Assembly (NCBI GenBank): GCA_963920705.1
Contig: OY987232.1
Span: 11,657,726-11,721,725 of the forward strand
Origin: Odiellus spinosus
Lineage: Eukaryota; Arthropoda; Arachnida; Opiliones; Phalangiidae
Reading direction: 5' to 3'
Length of the DNA stretch: 64,000 bases
Within the stretch, counting starts at the first letter, position 1; each line of letters starts with the position of its first letter. A program made the position numbers and the translations under genes. Under the pieces are notes generated by a model. It worked only from the letters and a program-made list of their open reading frames with translations, was not told the origin of the DNA and searched no databases. This document shows, in pieces, positions 33,201 to 48,200 of this stretch.

Positions 33201-36200
33201 CTTATTCATAATTTTTGAATTATCTCCGCAATCGTAGCACCTTTAATACTTGATAATGAAATTAAAGTTTCATTTTGGCCGTTTGCGTGTTCTTGATTAA
33301 TTCATATACCGCAACGTTAAGAGATGACTAGATAAATCACGATAACTGCTGTCCGAAGACCTCCATGGTAAAGGTCAGTTGGGGTTTCGCGCTGTTAACG
33401 ACACGGTTCCGAATTATTACATTTAAGATGACTTTAGCTTACCATGTTACTTGTGATACTTTGAAACGTCTTGCACCTCCCTCTCAAAGTCACAAAATTT
33501 AATGGGAATATGATGCAATTTGTGGTATAATAGTCAAATTCTATGTTTACAATCAGGTTTTGTCTATTTATGTAGTGCGTAGTGGGATTCGTCAGATAAT
33601 AAGCAGTCTTGGGAGTGAAAGAATGCCCCAAGCAGCCGCCTCTTCTTCACCAAATAGCTGGATAACTCAAGGGAGTTCTTGGTTCGGCCATTACGACTTA
33701 CTCTTCGGAGCCACTCGGGTGGAATCATATTTCCAATTTTCGGCGCAGGAAGAGAGGATAGGCATCGACGAACCGAGAAGGGATCGACTTCTAAGAACGC
33801 TCGTTCGCAACCTATTTACTCATCATTTACAGGTTAGTTGTGCATATATTAACGACAAGTCTTATTTGAATTTATGATTTTGGTTATTAGGATTAGCTCG
33901 CTGACATTTTTCAAATGTGGCCAATTAATCCAAAATCGGGCCTTTCATAAAAAAAAGGCAAGTTATGAAAATGGTGTATGAAGGTTTTATAAACAATTGA
34001 CGAATTCAAAATTTCCATACTCATAAACCAACTGATCCAGGGGCTACGGCCATTGGGCTACAAATATAATAATGAACTATCACAATAGATGGCACGCCTA
34101 CTCCTCACTCTGTCTCTCGCTCTCTTACCTATCCGTGTATTACACCTGTTGCTATGGGGAAACGCGTTGAGTCTGGAAGCGAAATGGGAGGGGCTACCGC
34201 CTAGTTTGTCTTTCTCAGTGTTGGGTAATATTTTAAATACTTTTAAATAAATATATTTAGTATTTTAGATACTTTTTTCTAGTATTTTAAACCAAATATT
34301 GAATATTATTAGCGAAAATATTTTCGAACAGCGAAAAAAGATCGATCTTAATATTTTAGATTAAAATTAATTCATAAATTAGGAAATATATGAAGAATCT
34401 AGTTCTTAAGGTTTCCCGTGCTGAAAATTTAAATTTATTGATGTTATTTTGACTCGCTCGTATTCAACTCACTCTTTTGAAGTGGCAAGAGGAATATTTT
34501 AGGTTCTAATTGACTATGTTTGGGTTTATTTGGTATATTTATATTTCAAAATTATTCTACAATTCATTTTTTGTGTAAAGAGCTATTTTACACATTACTG
34601 AAGATTGCTAATTCAATTGTCAAAAGTCATTCGCTTTATTCCATAAAGTAAACAACGTTTTTTTAGCTTAATACTATCAGCAAAGGGCTGACCTTTTGTT
34701 TACTTTTATGGATAAAGTGATATTTTTTTAATTGTTTATATTACAAACACAATTATAAATTTAAATATTTTAGGTTGGGTTGCGTTAGGTTACGTCGTCG
34801 TCGGGGAGTGTATATTTTGGTTTCCCAACTTGTTAACTATGTATAGTAATTCGTTTGAAAACGTGTCCATTTGTATATCAGCTTCTACAATCAACCTCGT
34901 CTTCGCTACAAACCTTACTTTGTTCGTTTCTTCAGACGTTGAGTCTGAAATAGAGGAATTTTACTCGTAATTCTCATTCTTTCGGATAATGAAATTGCGT
35001 CTCTATATCCATCGTCTACTATAAACATGTCTTCTTCGAACCACTCTCGTATTTCCGCATCATCTCTTTCAAACTCGTGACGCTGGATTTACGTGTCATT
35101 AGTCGGATTAAGTCACAAGTCATTCATGAATTCTAGCTTTAAACAACTAATCTTTAAGCAATAACAATATGTGTTTCTCATTCACAATAAATGTGACGAT
35201 AAGCAAGGCTAAGGAGCAGGCGCTGATATTTTCCATACAGTTTTCATAATAGGTCAAGTCCATTATGTGGGTGGGGCAAGATATCTTTTATTGAAATGTG
35301 ATTTCTTTAAGTTTTATAAATTTATATATATATATATAATATATATGGATTAAAATTGTGCAAATAGCAATGTTATATATTTTATCAAGAATAGATTCAA
35401 CACAAGAATATCTAACCGTATGCTATACCTCTGGTATAACGCTAGTTTCGAACGGGAGGAGCTTACTAGATTTGACGTTATATGCGTTATGATTTTCACC
35501 CTATCACAAGCTTTCGAGGTCCGCGACAGAGAGCTAGCTCTGCCGGCAGCGCCTATCCCCGCAGCCTGATATCCTCCCCCCGCACTTATCATAGAAAACA
35601 GCCAACCGCTTCCTGTGCACGTGACATGAGGCGCGGCGTAAGACCTCCGTAGGCTTGAGACTAGCGCGCGGACAAAGGTATAGCTCTTCCATATTCTTGT
35701 GTTAAATCTATTCTCGATTTTATTAATTACACGAGTTGATCAAATGAAATGATATCATTATTTTCTCAGGAAATATTTTTAACGATAGTCAACGAATACA
35801 CTGACTGGACTAAACCCGTTCAGCACCCTCTTAACATTCTGGACGGAACTTCCGATGCCTTGGGAGACGCGTTAGTTGTGGCACCATTAACTCTGGTTGG
35901 ACGTCTACACGCTATGGCTGCTGCAAAAATTTCTGGTTCTGGAAATCCACCACCAAATGGTAAGATTTTAAAACTTTGAAAATCCCTCACCATCAAGCAT
36001 ATTGTTTGTAAAGAACGGTTCTTGTCTTGTTGCGGAATTTAAAAAGAACTCAACTGTTAAAATATATCAAGTTGTAAATTGTTTATAATACATTTTGTTA
36101 TTTCTAAAAGTAACCGGAGTTCTTCATGGTCATGGGCATACACTTATAACTCTTTTAAACAATAAATAAATTATATAGACCGAATATGTCTCTATGGAAA

Positions 36201-39200
36201 GATGTACAAAAATGAGAAAAGAATATGGTTTGAAAGCTCCTAGAGCTCGGAATCGGATATCCATTATCTTATGTTGTTTGCACATTTTCAGATATTTTAT
36301 TAAATGAAATTTGTATGTTCATATAATTGTTAAATGTATAAGGTTTACCCGAAGATAAGCGTTTGGCGCTTTATCTACGAACAACTTATTCGTATTGAAA
36401 CGTATAACGATTTATAAGAAAATTTACATTTCCAGAAATAGTCTAAAATATAAGAAACATATTTCAAATTGACTTTAAATTTGAAGAATATAAATAAAAC
36501 AATGAAACTAAGATTTTAAATCATCTTTCTATTTACTATTTTTCACGAAAATAAATTTTGAATTTTTTTATCCGAATGTATAACGTGTATAGTATTCTAA
36601 TATAAGGCCATTTTCAGATAAAAACTGATATGGATTGTTTTTACTTTATCATCGAATAAGTTAACTCAAATGAAAAAGTATTTTTTTTAATCAAACAGAT
36701 TATATACATCAGAATTTAGTAGATTATATCCAATTAACAAAAAGTCAGCCTTTTCAAACCTCTTTTCATACAGAATGGAAGGACTAGGGCTCTATTATCT
36801 ACCGTGATAGTTGTAATTAAATTATTTTTAATATTGAAACGAGTTTTTTTTTTCTTATTCTCTCATTCAAATTTTGAACTATCTCCGCAATCGTAGCACC
36901 TCTAATGCTTGATAATGAAAATAATGCTTATTTTTGGCCGTTTGCTTGCTCTTGATTATTTCATGTGACTCATCAAAGCCACTAACATAAAGTGTCTGCA
37001 TTCTTTTCCATCAAAGATTTCTACATTGTTAGAGGGCGTTTTTGGTTGTTTACTACCCCAGACAACTTTAAAATTTCTGATTTCTCAAAACAAAATACAA
37101 GGAGTTTCTTATAGTTGCAAACATATTTTGTTTTATATCAAGCTTTAATATATGATAGTGTAATTCACCTGAAATTCTTTTAACAGTTAGTCTTCTGGCT
37201 GAATTGTATATGGGCAAGAGGATACCTTTTGATATGGCGGTCAGCAAGAGTCATATTTTTTTGTTTGTTTGCAAAATTCGACAGTATGACTCAGCATTTG
37301 AATTCATATATAGCTTTAAAATATGATAGACTTGGCTTTGGTAATTGACGAGATGTTCTTTTAAGAGTTGGTCTTCTGGCTGAACAGTCTTTATGGGGAA
37401 TAATATACCTTTATATATGGCGGTCCATTTAATTTGATTAGACCAGATAGCTTGAGTCAAAAGCCGATGAAACCCTCCTTTGAAGTCTATTACTCCCTGG
37501 TCTTGCCTACCCCTCTCTGTATGGGTTAGTTTCAAAAAGCGCGATTCGTACGCCTCCTAACGTTAGATATTTTTGGAGCGGAAGTTCGTCGAGCGAATAC
37601 CTCTAGCTGCCTTTGAGTTCGTCAAAAAAACGTCGTCGTTTGTGGAGAGAGAATTTCCAATTTTCCGTAGACAAGGGGTATGAAGTAGGACCCCTCCGAT
37701 CTCGTAAAATTGGAAATTTTAGCCATACACAGAGGAGCGCTATATCGAACATTAGAGTAGTAGACTTAAAAGGAGAGTTTCATCTACTTCTGCTTGAGTA
37801 TATTCCTAGTAAAATACAACATAGGCGTCCTTCTTCAAATGAAACAAAACCAAAAGTAGAGAAAAATATTATTTTTTAATACATTTTGTCTTTGTTTCTA
37901 TAGGGCATTTGGGTAGAAAACCAAGTTTTCCAAGTTTCGCCAGCGGCACTGGTGGAAACACATTTTCGTACATATTCGGTCATCAAACCGAAGAAGGGGA
38001 CTTTTCACATCGCGTTGGCTGCGTTCATGGAGAAGATTTGGCCTATGTTTTTGGTGCACCTCTTCTATCTATTTCTGCTGGAAACAACCATATGCATCAT
38101 TTTTACGAACGAAACTACACTAAACAGGAAGTTCAATTATCCGAAGCAGCTATGACCTATTGGGGAAATTTCATACGATATGGGTAAGATATTTAATTGC
38201 CTAAGTCATTAGGAAAGTGGAACAGTATTTGGCAAGGTACACTCATTTCTCTCCTCACTTTAGTAGTAGGCTCAGTGACTTTCAATAGAGTTATTTAAAA
38301 AAAATGTTCAACCAAGCATATATTCTGTTCAAAAAGTATTATGATCAAAGCCCATTACAGGTTTTAGCTGTATCCAATCAAATGTATATATTTAGGAAAT
38401 ATTTTGGAAAAGATTTAAACACCACCTTTGTTATCAAAGATTCTGAATAATAAGGCCAAAGTTGGGTTTTGCCCCATGATATATTTTAATAGTTGAAATA
38501 CGACAAAAAAACATAAAATACGCCGTGACACATGTATCCTAGTGTTTTTAATAATATGAGGGGCGCTTTTACCTCATATTATAAATAAACACTTTTACAG
38601 ATTTGTAGTTTGAACTACATTTATAGTAATTTTAGAATGTCAACTGGTTTTGTCTCAAATCCGTAGCAAAATAACCCAACACTACATTGTTCAGGTTCAA
38701 TCATTGTACACTTCTGAATCTCGAGGAATAACAAACACACATGTTTAAATATTTGGCTGGTGTTTGCCTAATAATAATAGTAATAATAATTATAATAATA
38801 AATTTGCCGTCGATTCCTACAAGGAATGGCTTGAGGTGAATTTCTCCGCCACAATTTCACTGGATAAAGCCGAGTATTTCATAATGAAAAAAAAAATAAG
38901 AATAATGATAATAATATTTATTTCGCTACATCGTTGCAGGCAGTCACAGAAGCGTACTTTATATTGGGGTGTTTGCCAGGTTAATACAGAATGCAAATAT
39001 TAGGCAAAATATAGTATGGAAAAACAGACAATATCTGAGTTAAAAAATTTGTTGTGGAACTGTGTCTCAAAGACGGAAAATTTCTAATAGAATATAAAAT
39101 TAGAGCCGGTGATATCGAATAATTCGGATTGACTGAGGCTTTTGAATTACAAGCCAAAAGTCTCTTTGGATAGCTTCGAAGTCTTTTGTCAGGCAGAGTT

Positions 39201-42200
39201 AAGCTATGACCCGATGAAGCGCTGCCTTAAACACAAACTTTTGCCCAATGGCTAATTCAACTAAATGACGAATGCAAACCGCGCAAATAGGAGGAAGCCA
39301 TTTTAACTAACAACTGTGAGTGATATAGGCAATGAGCGTTTTTTTTCCAGTGATATATCAAACAACCCTTCGGCGTAAAAATGCGTTTTTACTCGCCTTT
39401 GGTTCGATAGTTAACACGAGTTTTACGCCAGTTTTTTCTTTCACAGAGAACCAACTCCTGCCAGTGGATCTGATGGTGAAAGCACTTCTTCCGGAAGTCA
39501 ATCGGAACGTCCTAAAACAAAATACGACAAAGTCACGTGGCCACCATATGATCCCGGTCATCAACGATATTTATCTCTCAGTAAGTAATTGACCTCTTTT
39601 CAATTAACTTTACTTTAAATAAAGTATTAATTTGAATTACAAACGCATTTGAGATATTTTGAGGAGTGTAGAGGGTGCTAAATGACGGAATACCGTCTTC
39701 TTTGTTTTAAGATTTCCAAATCTAGGAGGGCCAAAATCATTTTAAATGTTGTTATATTTAGAAGCAAAAAATGCCTTTTTAACTCTCAGTTTTTTTTGAG
39801 AATTTTCAAAAACTCCAACTTCAAGGTCCCTTAGCTTTCAAAGTATAATTAGCTGGATTATTTGTAAAATTTATTGGTACGACTAAATACGACGCGACTT
39901 TGTTAGAAACGAGAGAAAGAGTAGAATTATTTGCGCAATACAAATATGAAAATATACAGTTCGGAAATTAAGATAAGGTAACGCCATCCATTGACGAAAG
40001 TCTTTAGTGGTTTATTTAAAAATGGTCCAACTAGCATTCACATATTTACGTTTCATCGACTAACGCTCTCCCTCGAATGCTTCATGCAACCCAATGAAAG
40101 CATTGTGCCTTTTGGTCTTCTGTCCGGTTATGGTCTTTGTCATCATGTCTGCCAAATTTTCAGTTGTTTTCACCTTTTGAAGACTTACTCCACGATATCT
40201 CATTTATATAGAACATTTTTAAGTCAATATGCTTATTTCGATCTGACGTAACTTGTTTTTAGGATAAGTGTATTGCCCCTTGGCTCCCTGAGTGAAGTCG
40301 AATCTAGTTGCGGTTGCCCAATTTCCATCAAAAGGTTTTGGAGTCCAGATGGCTTCTTTGGCTGCGTGACACATGTCATTATATTCCGATTCTATTGTTG
40401 ATAAAGCATTCATACTACATTTTTGGTACTCTAGCTTACGACATTTTCACCAAGAGTAAAAATATATTGCTCTTGAAGTACTTTCACGGACCTTGAATAA
40501 CCATCTATAAAAGGAAATACTTTGATCCACCATTGGGTACTGGGTTGATAGGTCGTACTACGTCAGAGTATACAAGTTCAAGGACTTGCTTCGGTCCTTC
40601 CATCTCACATGCTTTGAAGGGTTTGGATTTCATTTTTCCCTTTGTGCAAATGGTTCTTAATTCGACATTTTGTACGTCGTTGGTGGTTGGCTGAATGTAC
40701 TTCGTAGCGTTCTTGATATTTTACTTCTGCTAAATGTTCCACGGCTTTTAAATAGATGTGCCACATTTGCCTGTGCCATAACTTTACTTAGTCTTCCTTT
40801 AATTTATACGGTACAGGTTAAGACCTCTGTTCCTGATAGGAGTTCTCTACAGGTGAATAATGAATTATGTAGGTGAATTATTCTAGAAAGGGTTCTTCAT
40901 CATCTTCTGCAGTTTTTGTAGCTACAGGATGACAACTTTCTATGAATAATCATATGGCTGCCAAGACATTCTTTCATTGATTCGTCTGCTTTGAGATGCA
41001 ATATACGCAATTGGCCGTGTTTTGTATTTAATTCTTCAAGATTTTTCCTCACCAAAGACTCCTATATCGTTCAAGTAGTGGTCTTACAAGAATATAAAAG
41101 AAAACTTTATTTTTCTTTCTGCGTCCGACAAATTTGATCCAAAAGCAGGATCTACTGCCTCCCATACGCCTTTTTGAATTTCCCCGCACCGACCATGCAT
41201 GGTAATTATCGTCACTTAAGTTGTTATGTGGTAAAATTCCATTGTGCTTGCCATCTACCCTTTGAGTCTCGATCTCTCAAACTAAGTAGATAATATCTTC
41301 CATTAAGCCTTAAATAATATTATTATAATAAAAAACCTAGTTGCTAGGCAACTAGAAAGTAATCTTATTTGTGTCATAAGTACTAGCTTAGTGTCACAGT
41401 TGTAAATTACAACTTGGAATCGAAAGATATGACCCTTACAGAAAAAAATTTGTCCGATCTGAAGAGGTCTTCAAGAACGCTACAAAAGTCTTGGGGAAGT
41501 CTTTAAGACCTCCCCAAGACTTCTTGACATAATGGAAGACTTCCCCAAGACCTCTTAAGACTACATAAGACACCCGAAAGACTTTCCCAAGGCCTCTTAT
41601 AAGACTAACTTTTTTTGTTAAGGGGAGTCCGTTAACCAAAGTTACAACTTGGAATGGACAGATATAATTGTGAGTCCGTTAACCAAAGTTGCAACTTTGA
41701 ATGGACATATATATTCTCGTTTTAAACCGTCAGTGCCATTCATCGATGCCTAGCTTTAACGAATAACTTTGGCAAAATTTATGTTGAAAAAGTCATTTGT
41801 CCAGCATGATTAAATAATCCTTTAAGTAAAAAAATGTAAAACTCAATCAATTTTGGCAGAGTTATTCACAAAGTAAAATATCTCGAACTTATAAAGGAAA
41901 TGTTTTTAATCATACATAATTTTTATTTTGTATATTTCAGTTGGAAATAAAGTTAAAGTACGAGATCATTACCACGCTCATCGACTAAGCTTCTGGCTTG
42001 AATTAATTCCGAAGCTTCACGCTACGGGAGCCGAAAGCGCTTTAGCTAGACATCATCTGCTGGAAGACCACGACAACCAATATACCTATGACGGCGTTGT
42101 TCGACACACACAGCTTTATCCTGGCTCCTCGCTCCAGAGTAGTAGTGTTCATCATCCAGGATCTTCTTATCAACCTCATTCTCCATCGCACCATTTGCCC

Positions 42201-45200
42201 TCGTCTGCTTATGATCCGGCAACGGGACCACCTCCCTTGACTAGAATCCACAATTATTGGCCTGGTGGGCAGGCCGCTTCTCATCCTCATCCGTCCTTAG
42301 ATCCTCCTTATCTTCCAGCTCAACCGGGTCAAACTCATCTTCATTTACCTTTGGATCCGAGAATTAACATGTCACCTATACCGCCATTGCCTGCGGATGT
42401 AAGTCACCTAAATATAAGTCAAAAATATTGCGGTAATGGTTTGTTTCGATATAATAATGTTAAAATATTAAGTTGTAGTTCGATGCTTTTCCAATTTTAA
42501 ATTACGATTAGGAGCGTAAACTAAAAATTCAATACAAATAGGAACCTTTGTTGTGACGCCAAATATTCAAGTGTATGTAGTCGCCATTGTTTTTAGGTTA
42601 GATGCCTGCCAAAATGGGTTAAGTTAGGTGAGGAATAATTGAAAGTGAATAAAGTTTTAGAATACTATAGATATATGGCGCATGTATATGGGATTTTAGC
42701 TTGCTATTTAAAAAAAAAAAAAAAAAAAACTTGTTCGGCGAAAGGTTTTGATGGCATCGTGTTCCCGACCACATTTACTGCCAGAAACGACTAAAAACGT
42801 TCCAAAATCGGAGATCTCAAACTACAAAATTTGCCCGTAACTTTATTTATACCTAGACGTTCAATGTAAAATATTTATCTGAATATTTGAAACGGTTTGA
42901 AAACCCTTCTATAGTCATTAGTTTGAACGTACCTTTAAACTGAACTTAACATATTGTTGTGAAACATGACTTTAGCTTTACCTCAATATTTGAAACGGTA
43001 TAATAATGCTTTGAAAGTAACTAGTGTGAACGTAGCTTTAAACAGAATCCAACTATAGGAGACTTTACTTTATGAGCAATCCTCTAAGGATTTTTCTTTT
43101 AATTTGGCATTAGTTTCTATCAGGCATTTCAGAGAGGTTATCTAAACATTACTTCCTTTAGTCACTTAAAATAATTACAATCCAAAAAAACATTTCATAA
43201 AACCCAATTTTACTTAATATTTTCGTCGAAATGCGGAATAAAACTTGTAACACATACTATTCCGACCTTTTAAAAAAAAAAAAAAAAAAAAAAACAACAT
43301 TTAGGTATTTTGCTGAAGAATTCATAATCTAAAGATATGAGGCGGTGTCTCTTCTCGTTATTCTATCGCTATTTCACTTTATAAATTCACTGCGTGTAAA
43401 TCGTAAAGAGATGTCTCTTGGAAGACTGCAAAGCCATTGGGAGAACGCCAATCCCTCAAAAAGCCGAAGGGACTCCCTCACTTTTGAGCACAGTTGGAGT
43501 TGACTTAGATAAAAAAATTGGCATTGGTTGGCTTTGACAATTTTGGATTGTTATTCTTGGAGAGTCAGTCAATGTCAGTGGCGAGTGCTGAGATAAAACG
43601 TTTTGCATACGTCTAGTAACTATAATGGCGAATAAAACCCCTGGAAATCGTAGCTGCGGTCAGTTGGAACAGTTAAGTTCATCGTAAAGTATATTGCGAT
43701 CCATATAACCTTGAGCAAGCGCAAAATCCAGAAAAATAATGGGTTGAGTCGCCTGCTGAGGCTCCGCAAGCGCAAGCTTGGTTAGGTTATGCCCAGTGAT
43801 AAAGAAACTTTGGGAATTTACCATGGCTGCTAAATACTTCTGATGTATAAGAATCCAATCACCCTACCGTCGACAGAGGTTAGAGGGACAATTATGTAAG
43901 TGAATCTGCCTGTATCGCAGGAATCCCATTGAAACTGCTAAGAAGGGGCGGTTTCCCCCAATTGCAGGTTTTCCAATAATGCCCACAAATAAGATAAGAT
44001 GAGGGCGCATCCGGTAACTTTCGGAAAACCAATCAAAATTTTAAAGGGAATTTTGTGTTCCCAAGGGCGAAATGTTTGGTTAGGTTAGGTTAGTGTCAAG
44101 AAATAATGGGCCTGACCTATCGTGTTAAAATGGAGTACCGAACCACTCCTAAGTCAATTACCATGCCCACCCAAGATGTTAATGGGGCAACATATTCGCA
44201 CTCTTCTATAGACGTCACATTTTCTCACACGACATATTAGAATCGACATGCTACAGGAACGAAAAGGGACTATTGATACTAAGCCAAAGAGTGACATGGA
44301 CGCTGGATCCACGGATTGTAAAGGCCAAACGAGGGTGTTATTACTTCATTGGGCCAAGAGAGCAGTGGTGGGAATTTCGCGTTTTCTTCCCAAAGACAAA
44401 CTTCCACTTCCTTGACACAGACGGCGACACCGCCGACTCACGCTTCCTCTTCTCAGAATAAGAAGAAAAAATTCTCTCTCTTCCCTCCCCCAAAATAAAA
44501 CTGAAGGGAAAGAAATGAGAAGGAGAAAAAGTGGGCTTCTCTAGGAGGGCTCTGGGCCTTCCCTTCTTAGAATTTTTTCCCTCTCTTCTTTGAAAAGAAG
44601 GAACTTGGCTCAGAAGGAGAGTTTACCTTCTTTAATATTTTCCTTCCTTAGCAAAAAGGAGAGGTTGCTAAAGAAGGGGGTAGTCCTTCTTTTTCAAGAA
44701 GGGGGGTTCTGCTTGACTACTACCTAACTTCTTTTTGAAGATGGAGAAAATAATGATTTTATTACCCTTCTTTTTCGATAGTGAGAATAGCCGTTAATTG
44801 AATTAAATTTAAATATTTAGCTCAGAAAATATTTGGATAACTTCTAACAAGATCAAAATTATACAAATTAATAGATTTACGAAAAATATTTAAATATAAC
44901 ATTATTATAGTTTCAGTGTTTGCTATCAAGTGGCCAGATCGTTTAATATTTAGTAAAAATGTTATTTGAATTAAATTTAATTAAATATTTAGGATAGATA
45001 ATATTAGTTTTAGTTAGGTTAATACGCTAATTATGATTATTTTTTAGTTAGGTTATTCACGAATATTTTTAGTTAGGTTAATACTAAGCCTAAACTAATA
45101 CTCGTTTCTATTTACTATCGAGAGATAAAGAAGGTGCACTATGTTACGTCTTTCCATTCTCTAGAAACCACCATGCCTTCTGGGGCAGTGCTCTTTCACC

Positions 45201-48200
45201 CACCCCCCAAAATATTTCTCTCCTTGGCTCTCTCCAATCGGGAGAAAAGAAGGAAATCTTCCTTCTTTGGCAAGTCTCCTTCTTTTTTTGGGAAGGAGAA
45301 TTTTCTTCACCAAAAAAGAAGCTCGAACTCCCTTCAATAATATTACCTTCAGTTTCTAGACTTTGAAATCCCTCTAGAAAAAATTTCACTTCAAGGGGAG
45401 TTTTTCATAGGGGAAGGAAGAAAAATTGAGAGACGGGAGTAGCTATCTTCCCGTTTTGGCGCTTCCCTTCATTGAAACCTCTAAATCTCTACCCAAGTCT
45501 CTCTTTCCCTTCTGCAGAAAAGAAGGTAAAGAAGTGTATAGTCGCGCCCTCCTGTGGAAGTTTCTTCTGAAGATTCCCACCACTGCAAGAGAGTGGGGAA
45601 GAGAAATGAGTATATCATAAGGACAAACTCCACATTCGTACAACTTGTGAACGGACGAAGGGAAAAAGTTACGTTGATCTCGGCATCACCTAAGAATACC
45701 CAATGACAAAAACCCAAGAGGATAAGCCAAATGATGTTACGAATATTGTTTTCTACTCCTTCTACCGCTGTTCCCACGTTTCGCTTGAAATCAATAGCCA
45801 TTATAAATAGATGGTTTGTGGAGTAACTTACAGATATTACCCTTGGGAGGGAATGACGAAAGACATTGGAAAATTTGTCAAGGCATGCAAAATATGTCAA
45901 GAACATAAATCCCGCCATTGAATCAAGCCGGTTTAATGAAATCAGCGTAGCCTTCCCAACCTTGGGAAGTAATATAAATTAATTTTAAAGGTGAATACAA
46001 CTAAAAAGGGAAATAAGCAGGTGCAACAGGTGTCCAGCTGGAAGGTCATTTCGCCAAATAGGTGGCGCTCCTTCCATGTAAATTTATGGAATATTCCAGC
46101 TGGACTCCCTGTTGCAAGGCTCCACCCCCTTTTTTCTTGTATAAATAGAAATGTTGTAGAGATTGATTAACAGATGGATTGCTAAACAGATAGATCGCGT
46201 TCTCAAAGAGAAGAATATTTTGAAATAAAATATTGAGTAAACGCTTAGAACTTAGTTGAAATTATTTAAAGTAAGAAAATAATCATCTCGGTCACTTCGG
46301 AGGAAAGGAGATCAACGTTTATTACAACGCAAGGGTAATATAATATTTAGAAAATATTCCTTAAAGGGATCTCCTCCCAATTCCTCCGAAAGGAAATAAG
46401 TAACTTGGGGAAAGATTAGAATAGAAAATAAATAGAGAAATTCCCCCTAATTTTCCCCGGTTACAAATGGTGCCTTGACCAGGATGTTCAATAGGTTATT
46501 GCTAGCAATTTTTTTCATTGTCATTTCGTTTTTCCTCTACCCTACTTTTTTTAAAAGGGGGGGAGGATAGGCTCTGGCCTACTGTGCCTTTAGTTTTTGT
46601 TATCTCGCCAACTTCGTTTTTCTCTTTTCGAGAATTTTTCGCTTGAGGCCATTTGTCAACTTTCACCCTTTTTGACACAGAGGCGCTAAATTTTTTTATG
46701 ACTTCTCTGGGAGAATTGTTAGATAAAAATAAATAGGCGAAGAAAATTTTTACCGGACGTTTCGATTTAAAGACTTTTTCTTAAATGAGTTTAATAATTT
46801 TGTATGTATAGTTTAAGAGTATTAATTGAAATATATTTTTTGAGTTTGTATTGTATTAAATATTTAATAGAAAGGAAAATTAGGAAGAAAAAGAGTAGGT
46901 CCCGGATAATAAAGTGAAAAACGAAATACTTTTTAAATAAGCGAATTATTTAAAGACTTCAAAGATAACCACAAAAGACTTAAAAATGACAATGCAGAAA
47001 GGAAATAATTATTCGATTCAACCCAATGGGTTAGGTCCCGCATTTCCAAATTCCCATTTGGGAAGGAATATTTCCAACCCAAATGCCACAATTAGCGGGT
47101 CTCACCCCAATGTCTTTTTGAATCACCGATCTACCTTATTATATATCCCAACCACATCATCATCTACAACATCTACAACTACCACAATTTCGTCAACGGG
47201 AACCATTCTTCAAGCGATTTCATGGTCAACATTCGACTTTAGACTTCGAAAACCTAGTAAAGGCTTTCCTCAAATGATTCCTCAACAACCATACTGGCCA
47301 TATCCAATGACTTGCCATCCCATTACGGGACTTGGAACCCCTAGGGGGTGTGACCATTCTCAATCACCCCTCTATGCTAAGAATCATCATTACCATCGTC
47401 AAGCCTTTCCAGAACAAGTTCCACAATGGTTTCCTACACCAATTCAAGTACAAAACCCAGAAGTTGAAGTCCTGATCCCAACTTGTCAGACAACAACAAC
47501 TTCAGAAACTTCAAGTCCAGTCACATCAATTCCGACACCGCAACCTCCTGTTCAAACGCCGATTTCCCAAGATCCAATAACAACGAACTTGTCAACTTCA
47601 CCATCAAGAAAACCAAGTTCAGGAAAATTTAAAAAACGATCAACTCCGGAAGATCTCTTTGTTCGCGAAGATAACGTTTTCCAAAATTTGGAAGAAACAA
47701 CTCATTCCAAATTTATCTCGGAACATCCTAAGAGATCCCATGGTCAGAATAGGCAAGAGAAGTCGAGAAAACCAGAAATTAAAAGATCATCAACTGGAAC
47801 GAATACTACGAGATCCAGAGCAAGACTTTCTCCTGAGAAAAAAGTTCCATCCAAAAATTCTCCTAGGATGTCAAAACAAGTCAAAACGAAAGTATTGAGA
47901 CCTGACATAATCTGCTATTCCTGCAACGGAAGTGGACACCTAGCGAGAGATTGTCCCTCGGCCTTATCTGATTTCGGAAAACAAGTTATAAGAAGATCTC
48001 GAACATTTAGATTAGCAATGATCCGAAGGAGAAGAAAAGAAGCTCCCGTTCCAGAGAAAACTAAGGAAATCTGAAATCTAGATCCTGGAAGAAAAATAGA
48101 CTACATTCCTGAGCTTCGATCTGTGGAAGAAGCCATACAGAGAGGAAGAAACATGCTAAGAAAATATCAAGAAAGGATTCATGTGAAAAAAGAAATTAGA

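Noticed and set aside
33552..33575. Alternative acceptor CAG at 33553-33555 for neuroligin exon c
   Set aside because: It would put an in-frame stop before the conserved part; the acceptor at 33574-33575 keeps the phase.
44081..44096. Interstitial telomere (TTAGG)n
   Set aside because: Only about three units; equally short CCTAA runs near 23238, 55299 and 56213 are common in insect DNA and do not indicate a telomere.
44273..44461. 62-codon frame at 44273
   Set aside because: No homology recognised, no promoter or splice context, in a repeat-rich intron.
45144..45918. Overlapping frames on both strands
   Set aside because: Arise from AAGAAGG/CCTTCTT composition; the only real coding trace is the integrase fragment on the plus strand at 45830.
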